DNA of 33,295 bases from an uncultured Spirochaetaceae bacterium (GTDB lineage: Bacteria; Spirochaetota; Spirochaetia; Sphaerochaetales; Sphaerochaetaceae). The translations under genes and the position numbers were made by a program. Of the stretch, positions 6,240 to 14,849 are shown one piece after another. The notes under the pieces were generated by a model. That model was not told the origin of the DNA. It worked only from the letters and a program-made list of their open reading frames with translations, and did not search any database. The DNA is taken from contig CALXKS010000071.1 in NCBI GenBank assembly GCA_944389015.1, positions 1 through 33,295 of the forward strand, given 5' to 3'. The stretch's first letter is position 1. Every line of letters begins with the position of its first letter.

Positions 6240-7901
6240 ATGCAGGAATACGAGAAGAAAGATTTCGCGAAGATCCTTAAGAAAAATGCCCTTGAAGGCC
6301 ATAGGTGGATGAAGTCATCGGATTCATCCGCAGTCCGTGTATATGATCGCAACCTTGCAGCTTTTCCTGTCACGATCGATCTTTATTCAGGTTATGCCCG
6401 TGTCGTTGATTACAGCGATGGCGGAATGGATGAGGATGATGTCACGGTGATGATGGATCTTATCACACGGTTTCTGTATGTTGAGAAGAGCAGGATCATC
6501 TATACAGAACGCAGGAAGAGGGAAGGCAGGGAGCAGCATGGCATTGCAGATGATTCGCTTGTTGTCAGCGTACGTGAGAACGGGCTTGTTTTCGAGTGCG
6601 AGCTGAAGCGGTATACGGATACAGGGCTGTTCCTTGATCTTGCGCAGGCGAGGGCGATAATCAGGTCGATGTCAAAGGGAATGAGGGTGCTCAATCTCTT
6701 TTCATATACATCTTCCTTTTCCGTCTATGCCGCAGCAGGCGGTGCCGAGAAGACTGTCAGCGTTGATCTGTCAAATGTATATAGCGCATGGAGCCGGCGC
6801 AATCTCGATGGAAACGGCTTCATCGATCAGGATAAATACAGGATTGTCGCATCGGATGCATGGAGTTATCTGGAGAAGGCTTCGGAGGAAGGAGAGGTCT
6901 ATGACATCGTCATATTCGATCCGCCTGCATTCTCCAATTCCCACAAGGCAGATGATTTCGATGTGAAGAAGGACTATCTTAGATACCTTCATAGGATAAG
7001 CAAAGTCCTTGCACCGGGGGGCGTATGCCTTTTCTCTGAGAACCTCTCAGGATTCGGCATCAGCAGGAGCATTCTGAAGCCCTGGTGGAAGGTGCAGGAG
7101 ATAACGGAAGAGGTCAGGGCCGTCGGATTCTCTGCCAAGAGAAGCGGACTGAGGGTGTGGATGCTTAAGAAGACTGCTGATATGCAGGAAATAAACGGGA
7201 AAAGCAGGAATATGGAAGAAGAGAGAAAAGGAAGGCGTGGCCAGGAGAATGGCGCGTCAGGAAGAGAGAGAAGATCAGAGAGAAGCGGAAGGGATAGCTG
7301 GAAAAGAGATGGAAGAAGGGGGGATGACAGGCCTTCTTTCAGGGCAGACCGCTCATATCATCAGGAGAGACGCGGCGGGAGCGACCGCTATGGCGATAAT
7401 GGTGGATACCGCTCCAGGGATCGCTATGATGATGGCGGATACCGTTCTGAAAGCCGTGACCGCTACTATCGTGATGATAGGCAGGGCGGAAGGCGCTTTG
7501 ATGACAGGGACCGTGGCTTCAGGGACAGACAGAGAGGCTATGGAGATCGTGAGGGCTATCAGCAGCGCAGGGATTTCCCAGGACGCAGGGATGACTATAA
7601 CAGACCTTACAGACGTGACGACAGGGATTCCAGAGGCAGCTTCAGGCGTGACTGGGATAATGATACAGGCAGGGTCTATCGCAATAGCTATCGTGATGGC
7701 GGTGAGCGCCGTCCCTATAGGAGAGAGGATGATGAACGCCGTCCGTACAGACAGGATGAGGGCGGAAGAAGGAAGCGCAATGCCCCGAAACCATATGGCT
7801 ATGATACGTTCATGTCCACGAAGAAGCGCGATACCGCAGATGCATTCTGGCTTAAGAACACCGAAGTCCAGAAGTACGATGACGATGACAGTCAGGACTG
7901 A
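6240..7901 (+). CDS. RlmK-like rRNA methyltransferase with Arg/Asp/Gly/Tyr-rich tail
   Basis: A 553-residue protein. Residues 1-310 are a class I SAM-dependent methyltransferase like the C-terminal RlmK half of E. coli RlmL (23S rRNA guanine-N7): SAM loop VLNLFSYTSSFSVYAAAGGA at 150-169, acidic VSVDLS about 174-179, and FDPPAFSNS at 226-234. The THUMP domain and RlmL half of the E. coli protein are missing. From about 315 to 515 the chain is low-complexity and probably disordered, dominated by R, D, G and Y in blocks such as DRYDDGGYRS and RRDDRDSRG, then ends in a more ordinary 40-residue tail. Such mixed-charge tails bind RNA in other proteins. No SD precedes ATG 6240. It is a single-gene unit ended by a strong terminator. 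Confidence 0.85.
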   Translation: MQEYEKKDFAKILKKNALEGHRWMKSSDSSAVRVYDRNLAAFPVTIDLYSGYARVVDYSDGGMDEDDVTVMMDLITRFLYVEKSRIIYTERRKREGREQHGIADDSLVVSVRENGLVFECELKRYTDTGLFLDLAQARAIIRSMSKGMRVLNLFSYTSSFSVYAAAGGAEKTVSVDLSNVYSAWSRRNLDGNGFIDQDKYRIVASDAWSYLEKASEEGEVYDIVIFDPPAFSNSHKADDFDVKKDYLRYLHRISKVLAPGGVCLFSENLSGFGISRSILKPWWKVQEITEEVRAVGFSAKRSGLRVWMLKKTADMQEINGKSRNMEEERKGRRGQENGASGRERRSERSGRDSWKRDGRRGDDRPSFRADRSYHQERRGGSDRYGDNGGYRSRDRYDDGGYRSESRDRYYRDDRQGGRRFDDRDRGFRDRQRGYGDREGYQQRRDFPGRRDDYNRPYRRDDRDSRGSFRRDWDNDTGRVYRNSYRDGGERRPYRREDDERRPYRQDEGGRRKRNAPKPYGYDTFMSTKKRDTADAFWLKNTEVQKYDDDDSQD

Positions 7902-7926
7902 TCGGACGATAGTCTCCGCAAAATAT

Positions 7927-7956
7927 GCCTGGTGATTATGCCAGGCTTTTTTATTT
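7927..7956 (+). terminator. Intrinsic terminator of the RlmK-like gene
   Basis: GCCTGG (7927-7932) and CCAGGC (7941-7946) form a 6-bp stem with an 8-nt loop, followed by TTTTTTATTTTC. It lies 26 nt after the stop codon. Confidence 0.85.
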
Positions 7957-8024
7957 TCTTATATAACAAGAGGTTGTATTGCAAGATACTATGGCTGACC
8001 GTATTAATCGCGCGTTAATCCGTC

Positions 8025-8053
8025 TTGCACAATTGCATCTTATGCAATAGAGT
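8025..8053 (+). promoter_or_regulatory. Candidate promoter of prs
   Basis: TTGCAC (8025-8030), a 17-bp spacer and TAGAGT (8048-8053) end 6 bp before the prs ATG. Both hexamers are imperfect. The spacer holds a small inverted repeat, TTGCAT/ATGCAA (8033-8047). No SD precedes the gene. Confidence 0.4.
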
Positions 8054-8059
8054 TTAGCC

Positions 8060-9346
8060 ATGAGCATCATCAAACCCCATAAGCTCGGTGTCATTGCAGG
8101 CCCGGGATCTGAGTATTTTACCGGAAAGGTAGTAAAGCATCTGAGGCGGATTTATATAGACCGCTATGAGAAGATCTCTGAGGCGTTGACGAAACGCCAT
8201 GACATGACACCGGAGGAGCTTCTGAAGTTCGTTACGCTTGTGGATGATCTTGATAGCCGCAAGATACCGGCAGGAAAGCTTCCGACGGCATTCCATTGCC
8301 CGGATCTCACAATAAACGTGAAGTATACGAGGTTCGCCAATGGAGAGGAGAAGGCTGAGATCATCGATCCTGTCCGTGGTCTGAATGTGTATATCATCCA
8401 CGATGTTTCCAACAGTGCACCTATAAAGGTCGCAGGGCTTGATGAGCCGCAGCCTATGTCCGTCAATGATCATCTGATGTTCCTTTTCACGACTATCAAT
8501 GCCGTGAAGCTTGCAGGTGCGCTTTCAGTTACGCTCGTCCTTCCTACGTATCCGTATGCAAGGCAGCATAAGAAGGCGGGGCGCGAAGCACTCACAGCCT
8601 CCATGTTCGCCCATTTCTGCGAATCGCTCGGGGTGGAGCGCATCATAACCCTTGATATCCATTCCCGCGAGATCGAGAATGCATTCACTACATGCCATCT
8701 CGAGAATCTCCATGGTTCCTATCAGACGCTGATTGCGCTCAGGAAGCTGATTGACTTCTCCGATCCTGACCTTGTCGTCGTTTCACCAGATACAGGCGCT
8801 GTTTCCAGGAATAAATTCTATGCCCAGGGGCTGCACCGGCCTCTTGCCATGCTCTATAAGGAGCGTGATTACTCTGTGGTATCGAAGGATGCTAAGAATT
8901 CCAACATCAAATCGATCAATCTCCTTGGCGATGTCAAGGGAAAGACCGTCCTGATGGCCGATGATATGATCGCGACGGGCGGAACGATGATCATCGCTAT
9001 GCGCGAATTGATGAACAGAGGTGCGAAGAAGATCATCTGCATGGTCTCCCTTCCGTTCTTCAATGGAAATGCGATAGAGAACTTCGATGCAGCATATAAG
9101 GAGGGGGTATTCTGGCGGATCATAGGAACGAATGCAGTCTATCAGGGCAAGGGATTGCTGGAGAAGGAGTGGTTCGTCCAGGCAGATGTGACGGAGCTCT
9201 TCGCTCGTGTCATATCGCGTCTCCATCATGGCAGGCCGATTTCACCTCTCCTTGACAACAGGAAGTTCATACAGAAGCTTATCGATACATCACAGGCCTG
9301 TCCGGATGCTCCGCTTATCTCTGAGAGCGCCGCGATGACGGACTGA
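8060..9346 (+). CDS. prs: Ribose-phosphate pyrophosphokinase, long form
   Basis: A 428-residue PRPP synthetase making 5-phosphoribosyl 1-diphosphate from ribose 5-phosphate and ATP. Family signatures are present: YARQHKKAGREALTA (166-180), the TLDIHSREIE region (about 197-206), SPDTGAVSRNKFYA (242-255) and the PRPP loop DDMIATGGT (301-309). It is over 100 residues longer than the usual 310-320, with an extra N-terminal region of about 60 residues and a C-terminal extension. No SD is seen before ATG 8060; a -10-like TAGAGT lies 6 bp upstream. It heads a tight run with an aminotransferase (10-nt gap) and MscS. Its product feeds PyrE in the pyr operon further along. Confidence 0.92.
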   Translation: MSIIKPHKLGVIAGPGSEYFTGKVVKHLRRIYIDRYEKISEALTKRHDMTPEELLKFVTLVDDLDSRKIPAGKLPTAFHCPDLTINVKYTRFANGEEKAEIIDPVRGLNVYIIHDVSNSAPIKVAGLDEPQPMSVNDHLMFLFTTINAVKLAGALSVTLVLPTYPYARQHKKAGREALTASMFAHFCESLGVERIITLDIHSREIENAFTTCHLENLHGSYQTLIALRKLIDFSDPDLVVVSPDTGAVSRNKFYAQGLHRPLAMLYKERDYSVVSKDAKNSNIKSINLLGDVKGKTVLMADDMIATGGTMIIAMRELMNRGAKKIICMVSLPFFNGNAIENFDAAYKEGVFWRIIGTNAVYQGKGLLEKEWFVQADVTELFARVISRLHHGRPISPLLDNRKFIQKLIDTSQACPDAPLISESAAMTD

Positions 9347-9356
9347 GGAGCTGATC

Positions 9357-10565
9357 ATGCAGATGTCAAACAGGATATCGGGGTTCCAGTGCTCCCCGAT
9401 AAGAAGGCTTGTTCCTTATTCGCGCGATGCGGTGAATAAGGGAATACATGTAATACATCTTAATATAGGGCAACCTGATATCAAGACACCGGTAGAGGCT
9501 ATCAGGGCAATACAGGGCTATGATGAGGATATAATCGCATACGGAATCTCCGAGGGAGAGCTCTTCCTGAGAAATGCCCTTGTCTCCTATTACAAGCGTT
9601 ATGGCATACAGGTCTCCGCCGATGATATCCTCATAACGACGGGAGGATCGGAGGCTATCCAGTTCGTTCTGATGACGCTCTGCGATCCATATGATGAGTT
9701 CATAATCCCCGAGCCGTACTATACGAATGTTGCGACATTCGCGAACATCGCGATGGTGACGCTCAGGCCTGTCACCTCTTCTTCCGATGATAATTTCGTG
9801 CTTCCATCAATCGCTGATTTCGAGAAGAGGATAAACAAGAAGACCATGGGCATACTGCTGTGCTCACCGAACAACCCTACGGGGCATGTATATTCCCCTG
9901 AAGAGCTCAGGAATCTCCTTGAGCTGTGCCGGAAGCATGATATATTCCTCGTTGTCGATGAGGTTTACAGGGAGTTCTGCTACGATGGAAAGGCCTTCAC
10001 ATCGGTCCTTTCGTTCCCTGAGTATCAGGATAGGGTGATCTGCATTGATTCATTCTCCAAGCGCTTCTCTATGTGCGGCGCAAGGGTCGGAGCAATCGTC
10101 TCCCTGAATCATGAGGTGATAGAATCGGCTCTCAAGCTTGCCCAGGCAAGGCTCTGTCCGCCTGCGGTGGAGCAGGTCGCGGCCGCAGCAGCGCTCACTG
10201 CACCGGATGAGTACGTTGAGAATGTCCGCTCTGAGTATGAGAGGCGCAGGAATGTCCTTATAAAGCATATGCAGCGCATCCCTGGAGTCAGGTGCAGTCT
10301 TCCGAAGGGTGCTTTCTACTTTGTGGCGGATCTGCCAGTTGATGATGCTGAGAAGTTCGCGCTCTTCATGCTCCGTGATTTCTCATACAACGGCAATACC
10401 GTAATGTTTGCTCCCGCCGAGGATTTCTATGTCACGAAAGGGCTTGGAAAGAGGCAGGCAAGGTTCGCATATGTTCTGAACGAGGATGAGCTCGTGATGG
10501 CAGCCAAGTGCCTGGAAGAAGGACTTAAGGTATACAGATCAGAGGTGATGGGAATCCGTGACTGA
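9357..10565 (+). CDS. Class I/II PLP aminotransferase
   Basis: A 402-residue fold-type I aminotransferase of the aspartate aminotransferase family. The PLP lysine is K235 in DSFSKRFSMCGARVG, with SPNNPTG at 170-176 and the cofactor Asp/Tyr pair in VDEVYREF (D201, Y204). It resembles the Igamma group often annotated as aspartate or aromatic aminotransferase; the exact amino acid substrate cannot be read. The start ATG 9357 has GGAG 6 nt upstream, and the gene begins 10 nt after prs, so they are one operon. Its stop overlaps the GTG start of the MscS gene by 8 nt. Confidence 0.92.
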   Translation: MQMSNRISGFQCSPIRRLVPYSRDAVNKGIHVIHLNIGQPDIKTPVEAIRAIQGYDEDIIAYGISEGELFLRNALVSYYKRYGIQVSADDILITTGGSEAIQFVLMTLCDPYDEFIIPEPYYTNVATFANIAMVTLRPVTSSSDDNFVLPSIADFEKRINKKTMGILLCSPNNPTGHVYSPEELRNLLELCRKHDIFLVVDEVYREFCYDGKAFTSVLSFPEYQDRVICIDSFSKRFSMCGARVGAIVSLNHEVIESALKLAQARLCPPAVEQVAAAAALTAPDEYVENVRSEYERRRNVLIKHMQRIPGVRCSLPKGAFYFVADLPVDDAEKFALFMLRDFSYNGNTVMFAPAEDFYVTKGLGKRQARFAYVLNEDELVMAAKCLEEGLKVYRSEVMGIRD

Positions 10566-11415
10566 GCTTGAGGACATCGATCTTGTCGTAGAAGCTGCCT
10601 CTTCCCCTGAGACCGCTGCGCTTCTGCTGACAACAGTCATCTTCGGTGTCCTTGCTATAAAGCTTGTCATGATAATAGCGAAGAGGTTTCTTCTTCTTTC
10701 CGCTGTCGACAATGCTCTCATCAGGTTCATCCTGACATCAATCCGCATCCTGCTCGGTGTTGCGCTTCTTCTATATGCCATGAAGCAGGCAGGGATTCCC
10801 CTTACATCGATGATCGCTGTGCTTTCGGCTGCCGGTGTTGCCATAGGCCTTGCTATCCAGGATAGCATCGCGAATGTAGCCAATGGCCTAATCATGATAG
10901 GAACGCATCCTTTCAAGGTAGGTGATTACGTCCAGATAGGGGATGAAGAAGGGACGATCGAGGAGCTCCGGCTGATGAATACGGTGCTCACGACCATCGA
11001 CAACCGCCGCCTGATACTCCCGAACAAGATGGTCTTCACATCGCGCATAGCAAATTGCAGCACGAACCCGCTCCGGCGTGTAGATTTCATTTTCACCGTT
11101 GATTATTCATCTGATCTTGATGAAGCGGTCGAGGTGACGAGGAAAGCTGTTGCATCATCGCCGTATGTGCTGAAGGAGCCGAAGCCGAGAGTGGAGTTCC
11201 ATTCCGCGTCCGCTTCCTCCCTTGATATAAGCGCATGGTGCTGGACCAGCTCCACGGAGTACTGGGACGCATACTTCTCAGTACAGAAGGCTGTTTATGA
11301 TGCGTATAAGAGCGCTGGTATAGATATACCATTTGAGCAGCTTGTCATCAGCGAGAGAAAACCGAAGGCTGTGAGGCGAAGGACGGCAAAAAGCAGTGAG
11401 GGCAGCAATGGATAG
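10558..11415 (+). CDS. Small-conductance mechanosensitive channel (MscS family)
   Basis: A 285-residue inner-membrane channel that releases solutes on osmotic downshock. Three hydrophobic spans sit at about 20-42, 58-78 and 82-106; the last is the pore helix, followed by the family signature AIGLAIQDSIANVANGL. The cytoplasmic beta domain follows (GDYVQIGDEEGTIEE) and the chain ends in a basic tail. Length equals E. coli MscS (286). It starts with GTG 10558 inside the aminotransferase gene, with AGAGGTGATG upstream, so it is translationally coupled. Confidence 0.93.
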   Translation: MTELEDIDLVVEAASSPETAALLLTTVIFGVLAIKLVMIIAKRFLLLSAVDNALIRFILTSIRILLGVALLLYAMKQAGIPLTSMIAVLSAAGVAIGLAIQDSIANVANGLIMIGTHPFKVGDYVQIGDEEGTIEELRLMNTVLTTIDNRRLILPNKMVFTSRIANCSTNPLRRVDFIFTVDYSSDLDEAVEVTRKAVASSPYVLKEPKPRVEFHSASASSLDISAWCWTSSTEYWDAYFSVQKAVYDAYKSAGIDIPFEQLVISERKPKAVRRRTAKSSEGSNG

Positions 11416-11851
11416 CATCATAGTCTGGCTTATTTCCATCTGGAATCATATCAGAAGCTATGTCCATGGCTGGCTTCTTATCATCGCAGTCCTTTTCGTC
11501 ATAGCTCTTCTCACAGGTTGCTTCGGCAGTACTCTGCGTCCTGCAAGAAAGCATCTGGCAAAGGCATCTGCGATGCTTTCCTATCTTGCCGCATCGGAAA
11601 AGAGAGCTGCAAGGCTTGGCGGAATCAAAGGGATAAGAAAGCATACGGTCAAAGCCGAGCGTCTTCTGGGAGCAGAGGCATATGATCATCCTGAGCTCAC
11701 ATCGCTCAGGAGCGCGCACTCATCCGTATCTGCGGCTCTGCGCTCCCTTTCCTCTCTTTCCGATCCTTCGGTCAGAGACAATCCTGCTTCTGCCATGAAG
11801 GTCGTGAAGAACGCCAATAGGCTTGTATCAGCGGCGCTTAAGGCCTTATAG
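11408..11851 (+). CDS. Small membrane-anchored hypothetical protein
   Basis: A 147-residue protein with one strong hydrophobic span (about 20-38, WLLIIAVLFVIALLTGCF) after a short N-terminus, then a mostly helical, Ala/Ser/Leu-rich soluble region. No known family is recognised. ATG 11408 is preferred because GAGGG lies 6 nt before it; an in-frame GTG at 11396 is the alternative. It overlaps the MscS gene by 8 nt and closes that operon. A cysteine in LLTGCFG near the end of the span resembles a lipobox, but the long segment in front of it makes a lipoprotein doubtful. Confidence 0.6.
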   Translation: MDSIIVWLISIWNHIRSYVHGWLLIIAVLFVIALLTGCFGSTLRPARKHLAKASAMLSYLAASEKRAARLGGIKGIRKHTVKAERLLGAEAYDHPELTSLRSAHSSVSAALRSLSSLSDPSVRDNPASAMKVVKNANRLVSAALKAL

Positions 11852-11876
11852 GGTTTTCTGTGTCCTTTGCATAATA

Positions 11877-11882
11877 TATAAT
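11877..11882 (+). promoter_or_regulatory. -10 element upstream of the 981-residue protein gene
   Basis: A consensus TATAAT lies 21 bp before GTG 11904 in an AT-rich stretch; a CATAAT at 11870-11875 is an alternative. The -35 region is poor. The predicted short leader carries AGGAGAG. No terminator is evident for the preceding gene, so some read-through is likely. Confidence 0.5.
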
Positions 11883-11903
11883 CCTTGTTGGTAGGAGAGA
11901 GCA

Positions 11904-14849
11904 GTGGCTTTATTTGCAGATCTTTCAGCTCTTTTGTCGATGACGAAGGAGAAGGCCGGTAAGAATATGGAAGAGGCCCAGAACTACATATTGCTGGATC
12001 TGGGGAATATCGCGAAATGCATGGGGCTTTACCATCCGCTTGAGATTCTCAAGATGGCAGCATGGGAGGAGCGGAGGATAGCAAGGAGCAGGGCGAAGGA
12101 TCCTGAAGCGCAGCTTCTTGCCCATCTGCTGCCGGTGCTCCTTCAGTCCGTTGTGCAGTCGTCGCTCTTCGATGTCAGCAATGGAATATCATCAAACAGG
12201 GCGATAAAGCAGAAGGACTGGAACCGTCTGCTCTCATTGACCGAGGATATGGTCAGAAGGATCCTCAGGTATATCGATGCATATACTGTATTCCAGATCA
12301 GAAGCGGAAGGATATCGGAAGAGGAGGGAGAGGATTATCGCAGCACTATCTTCGCACAGCTCTTTCCTCCTGCCGAATCAGAGGAGAATCTCCAGAGATC
12401 GATGTATATCTGGTACGGCTCCATAGTCTCGGAATCCGCAAGATGCAGGGAGCTTTTCGGAGTGGAGCCGGAGACGCTCTGCAAGGAGCTTCAGAAGGTG
12501 TCTCTGCAGGGGATAAACGGAATCGACAGGCTGACCGATGATATCTCTGTATATAAAGCCGAGATGATGCTCATCATGGCCCAGAAGAGGAGCGATGAGC
12601 GCTATGCATCTCTCAGCGAGGATGAGCTGAGGGACAGAATCGTCCATGAGGAGGGCTGGGAAGGGAGGGTTTCCAGGCTTGCAGGACAGCGCGATGATTT
12701 CGATCTGTTCCGCCCTGAGTTCGTATCCGATCTTCCATCAAAGGCTTATGAGACGCTTTCTGTATACCCTGGCACTCTGGATATAATGGAGTACCTGAGG
12801 AAAGGCATATGGCCATCAACGGTCTTCCCGTTCCTGAGATTCGGGAGCATGTATTATTCTTTCACCGCAGGCCATATACTCTCATATGGGGAGAGGATCC
12901 TTGCCGAGAGCGCATCTCTTTATCTGACGGATACGGAAGCCGCGTATAATGCGTGCTCCCTCATTTTCACGAATACGGAAGTCCCGGATGTGTACTCATT
13001 CGATGGCAACAAGATCGATATCCACGTGATCTCATCGCTTGAGGAGGTCAATGCATTCCTCTCTCCTGAGTTCTATGCTTCAAGAACGAGAAGGCGCAAG
13101 GAGGATATGGAGGCAAGGCCGCAGCCAGGGCATAAGCTTCTGTTTGTCGATCCTGATGGTTTTGCTGAGCTCGGGAGGCTCGGTGATGATATCTTCACGA
13201 TATCCGCATACAACCTTTTCAGGGCTGTGCGTGACAAAGAGACCAGAAGGAATCTCCTCCGTGATATCTTCGGAACGCTTGATCTCGGGACTGCCGATGA
13301 GGAATCGGCTCTCTTCGATGCCGCAGATGAGGATTTCCTTGATTACTCCTCTGAGAGCGATGATCCCGTCGATGATACCGCATCCGATGAGTATGAGTAT
13401 GATACTCAGGATGATGATGAGAAGGCGAAGAGCCTGGAGGAGAAGGAGAGAGAGCTGGAAGAGGATGACCCTGAGGAGTTCGAGCCTGTGAAGAGGGCAG
13501 ATGAGATCAGGGCCCTCCAGGATAAGTATGAGCTTACTGAGGATATCATAGAGAAGGATCAGGAACAGGAAAGGGAAGCGGACGAGTACGAGAAGGAACT
13601 CGATGACGATGACTATCTTTATGATGATGCAGAGTCTGTATCTGAAGAGACAGAGGATGAGGACAGGGAGGATGAGGAGTTCTATGATGAGGCTGAGGAG
13701 GTCGATGAGTATGATAGCCAGCCTTCCGATGATCCCGATCAGCTTTCCTTCCTTGATGAGCTTCTGAGTGAGACGGAATCGGAGATCGACACAGAGGAGG
13801 AAGAGAATCTCTACATGAAGGAGGAGGCGGAGGCCGAGGCCTTTGCAGAGACCGATTCAGAGAAGATCCCTGAAAGCAGCATAGAGATGGCAAGCGAGGA
13901 GGATGAGGCAGATGACCCTCTGAGGGATGGAGATGAACCATCCGGTGAGGAGATTCCGCTTCCTAGTATTCTCATAGCAGATCCGCTTGCGGTTGTTAGT
14001 CCCGATGCTTTCGAGGAGAAGGATGTATTCAGCCTTCCTTCTGATGAGGAGTCTCCTTCAGCACCTTCTGGCGATGCTTCAGATGATGGTCTGGAGAAGG
14101 AAGCTGAAGGTGAAAGCTCCGATTCAGGACTTGCTGATGTGAATCCTGTGGTCAGTGAAGAGATTGCTGAAGAGATCGGACCAGAGGCTGAGACGGAGGA
14201 ATCAGGGATTGCCGGAGATGCAGTCATTCCTGCAGATCAGGAGATTCCCGCAGAGGATGTCTCCGCATCCGGCGATGAAGTCACGACTGAGACACTGATC
14301 GATAAGGGAATCGTGCGCAAGGTGGAGACAGATGACGGGCAGAGTGTCTTTGTGATGTCCGGCAGTGCTGAGACTCCTGCCGCTGAAGAGGAAGAAGAGG
14401 ATGAGGATGATGATCTTCCTCAGCTTGAGGGCATCCTCAGGGATATATCAGCAGGCATCAGCAGCAAGGGACCTTTCATGCGTTTCCTGTCTGTGGCAGA
14501 CAGCGAGATGCTTGATTATCTTTCAAGGGTCATCCATACGAGCTGGGAGAAGCAGCAGGCCGATGGAAAGGACAAGATGTTCTCAGTCTTCGACTATTCG
14601 ATATCCGTGATCCTTGCATCCCCGAATGCCGTGCGCGATGAACTGAGGAAGGAAGCCCTGCTGAATAACGCAGGAGCAGTCATGTACTCCAGGCACAAAG
14701 AGGAATGGAATGCACTTGTGCTCGTCATAAATGATTCCTATGAGCTTGAGGATGTCTTCGAGACTGTGATAACCCCATCCTCATTCTCCCCGTCCAACTG
14801 GAAGATCTGCAGCATAATCGGTGAGCAGCTGATACAGAGAGGAAGATAA
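11904..14849 (+). CDS. Large hypothetical protein with acidic disordered middle
   Basis: A 981-residue protein with no recognised family, signal peptide or clear membrane span. Three parts are visible: a folded, helix-rich N-terminal region (about 1-465); a long Asp/Glu/Ser-rich, almost certainly disordered region (about 470-885) with blocks such as EEDDPEEFEP and EEEEEDEDDDLPQLE; and a folded C-terminal region of about 95 residues. The start is GTG 11904 with AGGAGAG in front. It overlaps the next gene by 1 nt. The acidic middle suggests binding of basic partners or cations, but nothing in the sequence proves a role. High GAG/GAT content creates long shadow frames on both strands. Confidence 0.75.
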   Translation: MALFADLSALLSMTKEKAGKNMEEAQNYILLDLGNIAKCMGLYHPLEILKMAAWEERRIARSRAKDPEAQLLAHLLPVLLQSVVQSSLFDVSNGISSNRAIKQKDWNRLLSLTEDMVRRILRYIDAYTVFQIRSGRISEEEGEDYRSTIFAQLFPPAESEENLQRSMYIWYGSIVSESARCRELFGVEPETLCKELQKVSLQGINGIDRLTDDISVYKAEMMLIMAQKRSDERYASLSEDELRDRIVHEEGWEGRVSRLAGQRDDFDLFRPEFVSDLPSKAYETLSVYPGTLDIMEYLRKGIWPSTVFPFLRFGSMYYSFTAGHILSYGERILAESASLYLTDTEAAYNACSLIFTNTEVPDVYSFDGNKIDIHVISSLEEVNAFLSPEFYASRTRRRKEDMEARPQPGHKLLFVDPDGFAELGRLGDDIFTISAYNLFRAVRDKETRRNLLRDIFGTLDLGTADEESALFDAADEDFLDYSSESDDPVDDTASDEYEYDTQDDDEKAKSLEEKERELEEDDPEEFEPVKRADEIRALQDKYELTEDIIEKDQEQEREADEYEKELDDDDYLYDDAESVSEETEDEDREDEEFYDEAEEVDEYDSQPSDDPDQLSFLDELLSETESEIDTEEEENLYMKEEAEAEAFAETDSEKIPESSIEMASEEDEADDPLRDGDEPSGEEIPLPSILIADPLAVVSPDAFEEKDVFSLPSDEESPSAPSGDASDDGLEKEAEGESSDSGLADVNPVVSEEIAEEIGPEAETEESGIAGDAVIPADQEIPAEDVSASGDEVTTETLIDKGIVRKVETDDGQSVFVMSGSAETPAAEEEEEDEDDDLPQLEGILRDISAGISSKGPFMRFLSVADSEMLDYLSRVIHTSWEKQQADGKDKMFSVFDYSISVILASPNAVRDELRKEALLNNAGAVMYSRHKEEWNALVLVINDSYELEDVFETVITPSSFSPSNWKICSIIGEQLIQRGR

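Noticed and set aside
7237..7935. A 232-codon plus-strand frame overlapping the tail of the RlmK-like gene
   Set aside because: It exists because the Arg/Asp/Gly-rich tail has biased codons that keep a second frame open. It has no SD, no recognisable fold, and runs into the terminator region.
7991..8050. A 19-codon frame (MADRINRALIRLAQLHLMQ) ahead of prs, as a leader peptide
   Set aside because: It has no SD, its stop overlaps the best -10 for prs, and no terminator or alternative pairing like those before pyrB or corA is visible.
13039..14227. Several 130-150-codon frames on both strands inside the 981-residue protein gene
   Set aside because: They are shadows of the GAG/GAT/GAA-rich acidic region, with repetitive Ser/Arg/Pro translations and no start signals.
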